From positions 62,001 through 126,000 of the forward strand of contig NZ_JACXXG010000011.1 in NCBI RefSeq assembly GCF_014764705.1: a DNA stretch of 64,000 bases. The letters run 5' to 3'. Positions within the stretch are counted from its first letter, which is position 1; each line of letters opens with the position of its first letter. The notes under the pieces are model-generated. The model was not told where the DNA came from and made no database searches. It saw only the letters and a program-made list of their open reading frames with translations. This document shows positions 43,839 to 54,595 of this stretch, piece by piece. A program made the position numbers and the translations under genes. The DNA is from Stutzerimonas kunmingensis. GTDB taxonomy: Bacteria > Pseudomonadota > Gammaproteobacteria > Pseudomonadales > Pseudomonadaceae.

Positions 43839-45197
43839 TCAGCTGCCGGTGCGCTGCCGGTCTTCCTTGCGGTGCCGGGCGCAGCAGTTGGATTCGCCGA
43901 TCACGAAGCGACTCGGCGCATCGATCTTGTCCAGGGGCATCGCGCAACGCTCACCGCTGGAAAGCGCCGCGACGCAGGCCGGCTTCTGATAATGCTCCAG
44001 CCACTGTCGGTACTGCTCCTCGGAGACAAAGCACTTGGCAGCAGCATAAGCCAGAGGATTGGCGCGGTAGCGGGCCAGGTCCTGCAATGAGATCGTCAGA
44101 TGCCCGGCACCCGGGTGGTAGGCCATGAACACGACCCCTTGTCGAGACAGTTCCTCCAGCACCCGGTCACCGCTGTGGCGCAGCGTTTCGCACTCGGTCT
44201 TGAGCCGCTGGATTTCCTCTTCCAGCTGTGCATCCAGTTCGTTGCGGTAGGCCAGCTCGACATCGCGGATCGCCACCTGCTCCTTGTACTCCGCAATCGC
44301 CGCCGCGATACGGGCCTGGGCTTCATGCTCGAACTGCTCCCGGGCGGCGCCGATCTCAACCCGGCCGCTGACCTCCAGCGTACGCAGCTGCTTGCTCATT
44401 TCCTCACGCGCTTTCTGGAAACTCTCGCCCTGGGCGGTCATCTGCGCATGCAGGCTGGCGTTCAGCTCGGTCTGCTGTTGCAGTTGCTGCTGCAGCGTGC
44501 GGATCTCCTCCTGCAGTGCCTTGCGTTCCTTCTCCGCGGCAGCCGTGAGCTTGAGCGCGTCTTCTTCGCGCAGACGCTCGAGGTTGGTAATGCGTTGGCG
44601 CTGCTGCTTGATCAGCAGCGCAGCCTTCTGCCGCTGTTCACGCTCATGGCTTTCGGAACGTTTCGCGGCTGCCTCCTTGCCGGCCTCGGCTGCATACCAG
44701 GTGTCTTCGGCGACCATCTGCAGACGTTCCGCAGGTACGGCCTGAGGCGTCTCCTCTTCGACCAGCAGGCCGAGCTGGTTGCGCTTGATGGTCTCGCGCA
44801 ACACAACCAGATCATTGCGTTCGGGACCGACCTTGGGATCCCACATGTGCATTTGGTGCCAGGAGACCGGGCACTGGCTGCGGCAGGCCAGGCGAATCGG
44901 TCCGGCCCCCATGTCCGGACCACGCCCGGTACGCTCGGCCAACTGACGCAGGGGAATGTTCCAACCGGCGTCGGCAGAGCCGTCGTCATTGAAGTCGAGA
45001 CAGAAAAACACCGCGGCGCGCACCTGCAGCCGCGGATTGATCATTACGTAGACAGCATGCATCTGGCGGTCTGCGAACTCGGGTAGCGCGACCACCCCAT
45101 CCAGCACCGCTTCGAATTCGGGATACAGCATTTCCTTGCAGATGGAGCCCTCATTGAAGAACAGGACGGCTTCGACCATCTGCGGTTTGTTCTGCAT
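43839..45197 (-). CDS. conserved coiled-coil protein of unknown function
   Basis: 452 residues. Residues 1-150 form a globular domain (VEAVLFFNEGSICKEMLYPEFEA; SQCPVSWHQMHMWDPK). Residues about 165-345 are a long coiled coil rich in E, Q, K, R and A. The C-terminal 100 residues hold several cysteines and histidines (CVAALSSGERCAMPL; ESNCCARHR), perhaps a metal site. I do not recognise a characterised family. It is translationally close to the PLP enzyme gene downstream. No transmembrane segment or ATPase motif is seen. Confidence 0.8.
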   Translation of the reverse strand: MQNKPQMVEAVLFFNEGSICKEMLYPEFEAVLDGVVALPEFADRQMHAVYVMINPRLQVRAAVFFCLDFNDDGSADAGWNIPLRQLAERTGRGPDMGAGPIRLACRSQCPVSWHQMHMWDPKVGPERNDLVVLRETIKRNQLGLLVEEETPQAVPAERLQMVAEDTWYAAEAGKEAAAKRSESHEREQRQKAALLIKQQRQRITNLERLREEDALKLTAAAEKERKALQEEIRTLQQQLQQQTELNASLHAQMTAQGESFQKAREEMSKQLRTLEVSGRVEIGAAREQFEHEAQARIAAAIAEYKEQVAIRDVELAYRNELDAQLEEEIQRLKTECETLRHSGDRVLEELSRQGVVFMAYHPGAGHLTISLQDLARYRANPLAYAAAKCFVSEEQYRQWLEHYQKPACVAALSSGERCAMPLDKIDAPSRFVIGESNCCARHRKEDRQRTGS

Positions 45198-45393
45198 GCT
45201 CGATTTCCTTTATCGCCCGCAACTGCGAGCCAGCGATTAGCGAAACGAGCGGCCATCCGATGCCGTCGTCCCCTTGGTGCCGCAAGTTTAGGGGAAATGT
45301 TCGCGCAGGCAATGTGACTCGGTTGGCAGGGAGTCGCCGCATCGGACGCCGTTCGACCAGGCGCCCAGCGGATTTGCGATGAGCTTAGCTAAA

Positions 45394-45816
45394 TCACTTG
45401 CCGCGGTAGGCAGCGAGACGTCGCTTCATCTCGTCGCCCAAGGCCTGCAAGCCACTCATGGGCCGGATCATGACCTCGAATTCGACAATCTTCCCTTCGT
45501 CATCGAAGCGGATCATGTCGATGCCCTTGAGCTCACGGTCACCCACCCGGGCGCTGAACTCGAGGACTACATCCGCACCCTGGGCGCTGGCCAGCTCACG
45601 GTGGTAGCGGAAGTCCTCGAAAACCTGCAGCACGGTGTTGAGTATCAGGTTCACCGTCGCTGCCCCCTCATACGGCGTGTGAGCCATCGGCGAGCGAAAC
45701 ACTGCCTGCGGATGCAGCAGCTCCGGCAGCCGGCTCAGATCTCGCTCAGCGATCATTCGGTGCCAGGCCTGCAGGCTATTGGCAGCCCCCGGTTGCAGCG
45801 CGATTGCAGTTTCCAT
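45394..45816 (-). CDS. NTF2-like (SnoaL-type) protein
   Basis: 140-residue protein with a nuclear transport factor 2-like fold pattern: LQAWHRMIAERDLSRLPELLHPQAVFRSPM, then FEDFRYHRELASAQGADVVLEFSARVGDREL and a C-terminal IVEFEVMIRPMSGL. The start at 45816 has GAGGA seven bases upstream. Same strand as fadH, which ends 31 bases before it, so the two may be cotranscribed. Function unknown. Confidence 0.82.
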   Translation of the reverse strand: METAIALQPGAANSLQAWHRMIAERDLSRLPELLHPQAVFRSPMAHTPYEGAATVNLILNTVLQVFEDFRYHRELASAQGADVVLEFSARVGDRELKGIDMIRFDDEGKIVEFEVMIRPMSGLQALGDEMKRRLAAYRGK

Positions 45817-45847
45817 GCGTGATCCTCTTTGCGGATGTGCCGATGGC

Positions 45848-47962
<2,115 letters not shown>

Positions 47963-48065
47963 TCAATGATCCAAAGTGACAACTTTTTGATCCTTCTGCG
48001 CAAAAAGCTTGGCAACAGGCGCCGCGTTACCTACGCTGACGCAATCCCTCACTGCCCTGCCTCAC

Positions 48066-49079
48066 ATGCGCACCTCAATCAATATCGTGCTGTTGCTCGT
48101 CCTCGCGGCAGCCTCATTTGCCGTCTACCTCGACTGGACGCAAGACCGTCGTAGCGGCCCACTGCTGTCCGATCTGCGTACGCTACCCATCGAGGACCAC
48201 GGGCAGGCCGGAAGCGCAGGCAACCTGCTGGGCATCGAGACGCGGCTGCAGCCTGCCGACTATCAGAGCCGCGAGCGGCTGCAACTCAAGTTTCGCACCT
48301 ACCTCAAGCAGGCGGCCGAAGCCGGCATGCTCAGCGAGCGAACCGTCGTGGTGCTCCCCGAACACGTTGGCACAGGCCTGTTCGCCCTGGGCGAAAAGCC
48401 GGAAGTGCAGCAGGCCCGCACCCTGCGCGATGCGATGCAGTGGATGGCGCTCAGCAATCCCGGCAGCTATCTGCGCGCACTGCCGGATAATCAGGGCGAC
48501 GATCGGCGTACCGGTGCGGTGTTGCGACTCAAGGCCCGACAGATGGCAGAGGAATACCAGAACGTCTTCGGCGGCCTCGCCAGAGAGTTCGGCGTTACCT
48601 TGGTGGCTGGCTCGATCGTGCTGCCGGAGCCCTATCTGGAGAACGATCAGCTGATGATCGGCGATGGCCCGCTGCGCCAGGTAAGCCTGACCTTTGACGG
48701 TCGCGGCAAGCCTCTCGGAACGCTGCAGTACAAGCAGGCGTTGAGCCGTTACGAACGCCGTTACAGCGTTGCCCCCATCCCCGAGCGTCGACGGCTGATT
48801 GAAACACCGGCGGGCTCGCTGGCAGTGCTGCTGGGCTGCGATGCCTACCTCGAGCAACCGCCTGCCGAAGCGAAACTGCTGGCTGTACCCGGCGCGCTGG
48901 CAGATCCGCAGGCGAGCTGTGGCAGTACACATTCCGACGCGCTCAGCGCAAGACCGCACATGGCCGTGCATACCCTCGCCTTGCCCTGGAATCTACTCGG
49001 CTCGCCGCGCCGCCCGGCGCCCCCGGGCCACGGCGTCCCGGTCCAGGTACGCAATCAATGGCTCGGCAGCACCCCATGA
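48066..49079 (+). CDS. membrane-anchored nitrilase-like (carbon-nitrogen hydrolase) protein
   Basis: 337-residue protein with one N-terminal helix (INIVLLLVLAAASFAVYLDW). The body resembles the nitrilase superfamily, with a possible Glu-Lys-Cys triad: glutamate in VVVLPEHVGTGLF, lysine in GTLQYKQALSRYE and cysteine in LAVLLGCDAYLEQP. Its stop overlaps the start of an AraC regulator (ATGA). I infer an amidase or a related acyl-transfer enzyme facing the periplasm; no characterised relative comes to mind. Confidence 0.72.
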   Translation: MRTSINIVLLLVLAAASFAVYLDWTQDRRSGPLLSDLRTLPIEDHGQAGSAGNLLGIETRLQPADYQSRERLQLKFRTYLKQAAEAGMLSERTVVVLPEHVGTGLFALGEKPEVQQARTLRDAMQWMALSNPGSYLRALPDNQGDDRRTGAVLRLKARQMAEEYQNVFGGLAREFGVTLVAGSIVLPEPYLENDQLMIGDGPLRQVSLTFDGRGKPLGTLQYKQALSRYERRYSVAPIPERRRLIETPAGSLAVLLGCDAYLEQPPAEAKLLAVPGALADPQASCGSTHSDALSARPHMAVHTLALPWNLLGSPRRPAPPGHGVPVQVRNQWLGSTP

Positions 49080-50113
49080 ATGCGCAACGGGTGCGCCTGG
49101 GCGATCTGTCGGTCGGTTTTCTGCACAGCCTCAACGATGCGTTGCAGCTGTACGGCCATGACCCTCAGCCGCTTTTGCTGGCCTACGGACTGGATGGCGA
49201 GCGGCTCGCTGAGCCGCATGCCCGCCTCTCGATCCCCCGTTACATGCGGCTCGGGCATGCGGCCATCCAGCTGGCTGGCGATCCCGCTCTGGGCCTGGAG
49301 ATGGGCCGCCTGCGCAAGCCCGGGCACCTCGGTCTCGCCGGGCTGACCGCCGCTCAGGCGCCCACCGTGCGCGAAGCGGCACGGGCACTGATCCGCTACG
49401 AGGCGCTGTATGCATCCAACTACCGCGGCAGTTCGAGTTTTCATGAAGATGCGTCAGGCGCCTGGCTGCGCTTCTATTCCATCAGCCCTTACAACGCCTA
49501 CAACCGCTTCGTCGTCGATACGGTGCTCGCCAGCTGGATCTCGCAGCTCAGCCGCTTGAGCGGACAGCCGCTGGTGCCGATGGCGATCCACATCGAGTTC
49601 GAAGCCCCTGACTACGCCTCGCGCTACGACGAGCAGTTCGGCCGGCCGGTAATCTTCGGCGCCGAAGCGAATCAGCTGCAGCTGGATCAGCGCAGCCTGG
49701 CGTTGCGCAACCCGGATCATTGCCCCGGCACCTGGCGGCATCTGCTGGAGCTGTGTGAAGCCGAACTGGAACGGCGCACCCGCACCCGTAGTCTGCGCGA
49801 GCGGGTCGCACAGATTCTCGGGCCGATGCTCAAGGGTCAGGAGCCGGACCTGCAACAGATCGCTGCACGTCTGCAAATGCCGGCCTGGACACTGCGCCGC
49901 AAGCTGGCCGAAGAAGACAGCAGCTATCGCGCGATCCTCAACGACACCCGCCGCGACCTGGCCATGGCCTACATTCGCGACACCGAATCCGCTTTCGGCG
50001 AGATCGCCTGGCTGCTTGGTTTTTCCTCAGCCGAAGCGTTTCAGCGTGCCTTCAAGCGCTGGAGCGGGCAGACGCCGGGAGATTATCGCCGGGCGCAGCG
50101 GCGCGGCGCGTGA
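49076..50113 (+). CDS. AraC family transcriptional regulator
   Basis: 345-residue regulator. The N-terminal ligand domain is of the arabinose_bd type found in OruR- and ArgR-like regulators of Pseudomonas (LGHAAIQLAGDPALGLEMGRL). The C-terminal AraC domain has two helix-turn-helix units, including MAYIRDTESAFGEIAWLLGFSSAEAFQRAFKRWSGQTPGDYR. Its ATG overlaps the upstream stop by four bases, so it is translated with the nitrilase-like protein and may control genes for the same substrate, perhaps fadH. Confidence 0.9.
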   Translation: MNAQRVRLGDLSVGFLHSLNDALQLYGHDPQPLLLAYGLDGERLAEPHARLSIPRYMRLGHAAIQLAGDPALGLEMGRLRKPGHLGLAGLTAAQAPTVREAARALIRYEALYASNYRGSSSFHEDASGAWLRFYSISPYNAYNRFVVDTVLASWISQLSRLSGQPLVPMAIHIEFEAPDYASRYDEQFGRPVIFGAEANQLQLDQRSLALRNPDHCPGTWRHLLELCEAELERRTRTRSLRERVAQILGPMLKGQEPDLQQIAARLQMPAWTLRRKLAEEDSSYRAILNDTRRDLAMAYIRDTESAFGEIAWLLGFSSAEAFQRAFKRWSGQTPGDYRRAQRRGA

Positions 50114-50135
50114 ACGGCGCATACGCGAGCGGCGC

Positions 50136-50222
50136 TCAGAGTTCGACCGCATCCTCGGCACAGTCCGGGTGATCCTGCTCAGCGGCATGCCATTCCAGTA
50201 GTTCGTCCTGGTAGTCGTCCAT
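50136..50222 (-). CDS. possible small acidic protein (28 residues)
   Basis: A short reading frame with ATG at 50222, GAGGA nine bases upstream, and stop at 50136-50138. The product begins MDDYQDELLEWHAAEQ, is strongly acidic (about ten D or E in 28 residues) and ends DAVEL. It is convergent with the AraC gene. The good ribosome site, the strongly acidic composition and the position in an otherwise empty gap suggest a real microprotein, but I cannot test conservation. Confidence 0.45.
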   Translation of the reverse strand: MDDYQDELLEWHAAEQDHPDCAEDAVEL

Positions 50223-50397
50223 CGCTAGATTCCTCAGTCGTCGGCGGTTGCCCAAGGCCTGATGCCTGTCTGTGCATCAAGGTTCATGCCAGCAGGCTAC
50301 AACCGCCAAATGAAGGAATCGTGACGTGCCTTGAGCCTCGCGGGCGGCCAGATCACGGGGCACGCGCGAGTGGCATGCCCCAAACCGGGGCGCGCCT

Positions 50398-50562
50398 TCA
50401 GGGTGAAGACAACCCCGCCGCATTCATCGCCAGGCGCAGCAGCCAGGCGACGATGCCGAGCGCCAGCACGCTTCCACTCCAGATCAGCACCAACCAGCTC
50501 ATGCGCTGCCAGAGCGGGCGCTGCTCACGCTGTACGGGCGGTTGGTTATCCAGATCTGCCAT
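50398..50562 (-). CDS. DUF2474 small membrane protein of the cio operon
   Basis: 54-residue single-helix protein: MADLDNQPPVQREQRPLW, then a helix containing SWLVLIWSGSVLALGIVAW. Its ATG overlaps the cioB stop by one base. This is the place where bd oxidases encode the small subunit CydX/CbdX, and DUF2474 proteins occur there in pseudomonad-type cyanide-insensitive oxidases. A subunit role is inferred. Confidence 0.8.
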   Translation of the reverse strand: MADLDNQPPVQREQRPLWQRMSWLVLIWSGSVLALGIVAWLLRLAMNAAGLSSP

Positions 50563-51569
50563 CAGTGATACCCGTCCTCGGCACTGACCTTGCCGCGGAA
50601 TACGTAGTAGCTCCAGGCCGTGTACATCAGGATCAGCGGCAGAATGAGCAGCGCACCGACCAGGGTGAAGCCCTGACTCTGAGGCGGTGCGGCTGCCTCC
50701 CAGATGCTCACCGACGGCGGAATGATGTTTGGCCAGAGGCTGATGCCCAGACCGCTATAGCCGAGGAAGATCAGCGCCAGCGTCAGCAGGAATGGCGTGT
50801 AGTTGGCATAGCGCTGAATCGAGCGCAGCAGTCCGAACGCGCAGAGCAGCACCAGCACCGGAACCGGCATGAAATACAGCAGGTTGGGCATGCTGAACCA
50901 GCGCTCGGCGATATCCGGATGGGTCAGCGGCGTCCACAGGCTGACGATACCGGTGACCACCAGCACCGCCCACACCAGCGGAATGCCGATGTCGTGCATG
51001 CGCCGTTGCAGGTCGCCAGCGGTGCGCATCATCAGCCAGGTACAGCCGAGCAACGCGTAGGCAACGATCAGCGCCAGTCCGCAGAACAGCGAGAACGGCG
51101 TCAACCAGTCCAGCGCCCCTCCGGCATAGGCCCGGTCCTCGACCGGCAACCCGCTGATGAACGCGCCAAGTACCACGCCCTGGAAGAAGGTAGCGACCAG
51201 CGAGCCGCCGATAAAGGCCCTGTCCCAGACATGCTGCCGTTCCCGAGCTACCTTGAAGCGGAACTCGAACGCCACCCCACGAAAGATCAGCCCCATCAGC
51301 ATGAAGATGATCGGCAGATAGAGCGCAGACAGCACCACCGAATAGGCCAGCGGAAACGCGGCGAACAGCCCGGCACCGCCGAGTACCAGCCAGGTCTCGT
51401 TGCCGTCCCAGATCGGCGCGACGGTGTTCATCATAACGTCGCGCTCCGAGGCGTCCTGCACGAAGGGAAAGAGGATGCCGACACCGAGATCGAAACCGTC
51501 CATCACCACGTACATCATGATGCCGAAGATGATGATCACCGCCCAGATCAGTGAAAGATCGATACCCAT
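50562..51569 (-). CDS. cioB: cytochrome bd-type (cyanide-insensitive) quinol oxidase subunit II
   Basis: 335-residue membrane subunit. It starts IDLSLIWAVIIIFGIMMYVVMDGFDLGVG and has APIWDGNETWLVLGG near residue 50, the CydB signature. It supports subunit I and does not bind all haems. Three bases separate it from cioA. The gene set cioA-cioB-DUF2474 is one operon. Confidence 0.93.
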   Translation of the reverse strand: MGIDLSLIWAVIIIFGIMMYVVMDGFDLGVGILFPFVQDASERDVMMNTVAPIWDGNETWLVLGGAGLFAAFPLAYSVVLSALYLPIIFMLMGLIFRGVAFEFRFKVARERQHVWDRAFIGGSLVATFFQGVVLGAFISGLPVEDRAYAGGALDWLTPFSLFCGLALIVAYALLGCTWLMMRTAGDLQRRMHDIGIPLVWAVLVVTGIVSLWTPLTHPDIAERWFSMPNLLYFMPVPVLVLLCAFGLLRSIQRYANYTPFLLTLALIFLGYSGLGISLWPNIIPPSVSIWEAAAPPQSQGFTLVGALLILPLILMYTAWSYYVFRGKVSAEDGYH

Positions 51570-51572
51570 GGC

Positions 51573-53012
51573 TCAGTTCCTCTCGCCCAGTTGATCGCTT
51601 TGTCCCTCGGGAAGGGCTTCGTCCGCCGCGGAGATCGGTCGCATCGGCGTGCGCGCCTCGCCGGGCCCACCGGTACCTTTCTCGCGCCCTTCGCTGATCA
51701 CCGGGCCTTTGCGCACCAGGCGCAGGACGTACACCATGCCCACCCCGAACACGGCGAAGTAGACGACCACGAACATCGCCAGAGTGAGCCCCAGCTGGCC
51801 GGCGCCGTGATTGGATACGGCATCGGCGGTGCGCATCAGGCCATAGATCACCCAGGGCTGACGCCCGATCTCGGTGGTGTACCAGCCAGCCAAGATGGCG
51901 ATCAGCCCGGAAGGCCCCATCAGCAACACCAGCCGCAGGAACGCGCGTGAGCTGTACATCCGGTCGCCCCGCCGCAACAGCAGACTCCAGATACCGGTGA
52001 CGATCATCAGAAGGCCGAGCGCGACCATGATGCGGAACGTCCAGAACACGATCGTCGAGTTCGGCCGGTCCTCGGGCGGGAAGTCCTTCAGCGCCGGAAT
52101 CGGTTCGTTCAGGCTGTGATTGAGGATCAGGCTGGCGAGATAGGGAATCTCGATCTTGTAGCGCGTTTCCTCGGCCTCCATGTCCGGCCAGCCGAACAGC
52201 AACAGCGGCGTCGGCCCGCCTTCGGAGTTGTCCCAGTGCCCTTCCATCGCGGCGATCTTCGCCGGCTGATGCTCGAGGGTGTTCAGCCCATGAAAATCAC
52301 CGATCACCGCCTGCACCGGTGCCACCAGGAGGGCCATCCACATGGCCATCGAGAGCATCTTGCGGATCGCCGGGTTGTCCTTGCCGCGCAACAACTGCCA
52401 GGCCGCCGACGCGCCGACGAAGAACGCCGTGGCGAGGAACGCGGCGACCGCCATGTGCGCCAGTCGGTAAGGGAACGACGGGTTGAAGATGATCGCCAGC
52501 CAGTCCACCGGCACCACGATGCCGTCGATGATCTCGTGCCCCTGCGGCGTGTGCATCCAGCTGTTGGACGCCAGAATCCAGAAGGTCGAGATCAGCGTAC
52601 CCACGGCCACCATGAGCGTGGAAAAGAAATGCAGGCGTTCGCCAACCCGATTCCAGCCGAACAGCATGACCCCGAGGAAACCCGCCTCCAGGAAGAACGC
52701 GGTCAGCACCTCATAGGCCAGCAGCGGCCCGGTGACGCTGCCGGCGAACTCGGAGTAGGCACTCCAGTTGGTGCCGAACTGGTACGCCATGACGATTCCC
52801 GACACCACACCCATGCCGAAATTGACCGCGAATATCTTCAGCCAGAAGTGGTAGAGGTCGCGATAGACCTCCTGCCGGGTCTTCAGCCAGAGCCCCTCGA
52901 GCACGGCGAGAAAGCTGGCGAGCCCGATGGTGATCGCCGGGAAGATGATGTGAAAGGTGATGGTGAAAGCGAACTGGACGCGCGCCAGCTCTAGTGCTTC
53001 CAATCCGAACAT
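51573..53012 (-). CDS. cioA: cytochrome bd-type (cyanide-insensitive) quinol oxidase subunit I
   Basis: 479-residue haem-binding subunit. Features: LARVQFAFTITFHIIFPAITIG at the start (axial His), GTNWSAYSEFAG, the quinol-loop region with a short Q-loop, and WYTTEIGRQPWVIYGLMRT. The short loop is typical of CIO rather than E. coli CydA. The start ATG 53012 matches the family; a longer reading frame upstream has no support. The oxidase takes electrons from ubiquinol and tolerates cyanide. Confidence 0.94.
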   Translation of the reverse strand: MFGLEALELARVQFAFTITFHIIFPAITIGLASFLAVLEGLWLKTRQEVYRDLYHFWLKIFAVNFGMGVVSGIVMAYQFGTNWSAYSEFAGSVTGPLLAYEVLTAFFLEAGFLGVMLFGWNRVGERLHFFSTLMVAVGTLISTFWILASNSWMHTPQGHEIIDGIVVPVDWLAIIFNPSFPYRLAHMAVAAFLATAFFVGASAAWQLLRGKDNPAIRKMLSMAMWMALLVAPVQAVIGDFHGLNTLEHQPAKIAAMEGHWDNSEGGPTPLLLFGWPDMEAEETRYKIEIPYLASLILNHSLNEPIPALKDFPPEDRPNSTIVFWTFRIMVALGLLMIVTGIWSLLLRRGDRMYSSRAFLRLVLLMGPSGLIAILAGWYTTEIGRQPWVIYGLMRTADAVSNHGAGQLGLTLAMFVVVYFAVFGVGMVYVLRLVRKGPVISEGREKGTGGPGEARTPMRPISAADEALPEGQSDQLGERN

Positions 53013-53212
53013 GGGCAACAACTCCTCGTCAAATGAGCGCCCGCGTCGTCGATGACGGTAAAAACGGGGTCCAGCACAAGTGACAGCAGAACGCGCCAAG
53101 GGTGCGCCGCGCGTGCCGCGCCATCTCGTCGCGCCCTCTGGATCGGCGGTCGATCCATCGCGCTCCAGCGGTCTATGCTGGTCGTAGCCGCGTCAGCCTT
53201 GGAGTACCGCCG

Positions 53213-54256
53213 GTGCCGATTCACACCTTCATCCCGCCATACATTCTCGACCGCATCATCGACCGCGGCTCGCCCTACCAGCGCGGCTGCGCTCAACAGA
53301 CGCTGCACCACGTGCAGAGCCTGCTGCCCAACCCCGGCCCGCCACGACCCACAGCCATCGCCGAGCTTGGCGAGCTGCGCACGCCCGGCCACCCACAACG
53401 ACGAATCCATGACGCCGAGCAGCAGATGCAGCTGCCGGGCACCCTGCGACGTCGCGAAGGTCAGCCGGCCTCCGGCGACGCCGCGGTGGACGAAGCCTAC
53501 GACGCGCTCGGCGCGACCTACACATTCTTCTGGCAGGTTTTCCAGCGCGACTCGATTGATGACCTGGGGATGCCGTTGATCGGCACCGTGCACTACGGCC
53601 AGGGCTACGAGAACGCCTTCTGGAACGGCGAGCAGATGGTGTTCGGCGATGGCGACGGTGAGCTGTTCCAGCGCTTCACCCGCTCGCTGGAGGTGGTCGC
53701 CCACGAACTGACCCACGGCCTGATCGAGAGCGAAGCCGGGCTGGTCTATTTCAACCAGCCAGGAGCGCTCAACGAATCAGTGTCGGACGTGTTCGGCGTG
53801 CTGACCAAACAGTACGCGCTCGGCCAGACTGCGGCGGAGGCCGACTGGCTGGTCGGCGCCGAACTGCTCACCGGCAAGGTCAACGGCGTCGCCCTGCGTT
53901 CCATGGCCAACCCGGGCAGCGCCTACGACGACCCGCTGCTCGGTCGCGACCCGCAGCCTGCGCACATGCGCGACTTCATCGAGACCCGCGACGACAACGG
54001 TGGCGTGCATCTCAACTCCGGCATTCCCAACCGCGCCTTCTACCTCGCGGCCATGGCGCTGGGTGGTTACGCCTGGGAGCAGGCCGGACGAATCTGGTAC
54101 GCCACCATCTGTGATCCACAACTGCCCAATGATGCGGACTTCGCAACCTTCGCCGGTGTGACGCTGAACCACGCGGCGCAGCTGTTCGGTCGTCAGTCGC
54201 CTCAGGTTCGGGCGCTGTATGAAGCCTGGACGTCAGTGGGCGTAGCACTGCGCTGA
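53213..54256 (+). CDS. M4 family metalloprotease, protealysin-like
   Basis: 347-residue thermolysin-family protease with no secretion signal. It begins PIHTFIPPYILDRIIDRG, the short PPL-type propeptide of protealysins. The catalytic site is VVAHELTHGLIESEAGL (HExxH) with the third zinc ligand glutamate in GALNESVSDVFG, and the transition-state histidine lies in GGVHLNSGIPNRAFY. The start is GTG 53213 with GGAG nine bases upstream. Ten bases downstream begins an emfourin-type inhibitor gene. Protealysins act inside the cell or are released by unknown routes. Confidence 0.9.
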   Translation: MPIHTFIPPYILDRIIDRGSPYQRGCAQQTLHHVQSLLPNPGPPRPTAIAELGELRTPGHPQRRIHDAEQQMQLPGTLRRREGQPASGDAAVDEAYDALGATYTFFWQVFQRDSIDDLGMPLIGTVHYGQGYENAFWNGEQMVFGDGDGELFQRFTRSLEVVAHELTHGLIESEAGLVYFNQPGALNESVSDVFGVLTKQYALGQTAAEADWLVGAELLTGKVNGVALRSMANPGSAYDDPLLGRDPQPAHMRDFIETRDDNGGVHLNSGIPNRAFYLAAMALGGYAWEQAGRIWYATICDPQLPNDADFATFAGVTLNHAAQLFGRQSPQVRALYEAWTSVGVALR

Positions 54257-54265
54257 GGAGGCAGG

Positions 54266-54595
54266 ATGAAGATGCCAGCACTGGGACCGGAAACCTCGTT
54301 GCGCGTATCGCGCCAGGGCGGTTTCGTCGCGGCGCCAAGCCTGGCGCGACCCCGGCAGATCGAATTCGCCGACTGCGACGCAGAGCAGCGCCGCGGCCTC
54401 TGCTCGGTGGTCGAACGCTGCCTGCCGGTCGCCAGCAAGAACGTCGGTGCCGGCGATCAGCGCTTCTTCCGGGTCGAACTGCACTACCGACGCGAGGACA
54501 CCGACGCCGAACTGATCCTGCAGATCGCCGAGGACCGAGCGCCACAGGAACTGATGCAGCTCTGGCAGAACGGCGCCATCCCCGGCGACAGCTAG
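54266..54595 (+). CDS. emfourin-like protealysin inhibitor
   Basis: 109-residue protein: MKMPALGPETSLRVSRQGGF, followed by a core with AELILQIAED near the end. Size, location directly after an M4 protealysin gene, and the LRVSRQGGF start resemble emfourin, the inhibitor encoded with protealysin in Serratia. A strong GAGGAGG site precedes the ATG. The stop shares a CTAG with the convergent gene's stop. The sequence is short, so the call rests largely on context. Confidence 0.75.
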   Translation: MKMPALGPETSLRVSRQGGFVAAPSLARPRQIEFADCDAEQRRGLCSVVERCLPVASKNVGAGDQRFFRVELHYRREDTDAELILQIAEDRAPQELMQLWQNGAIPGDS

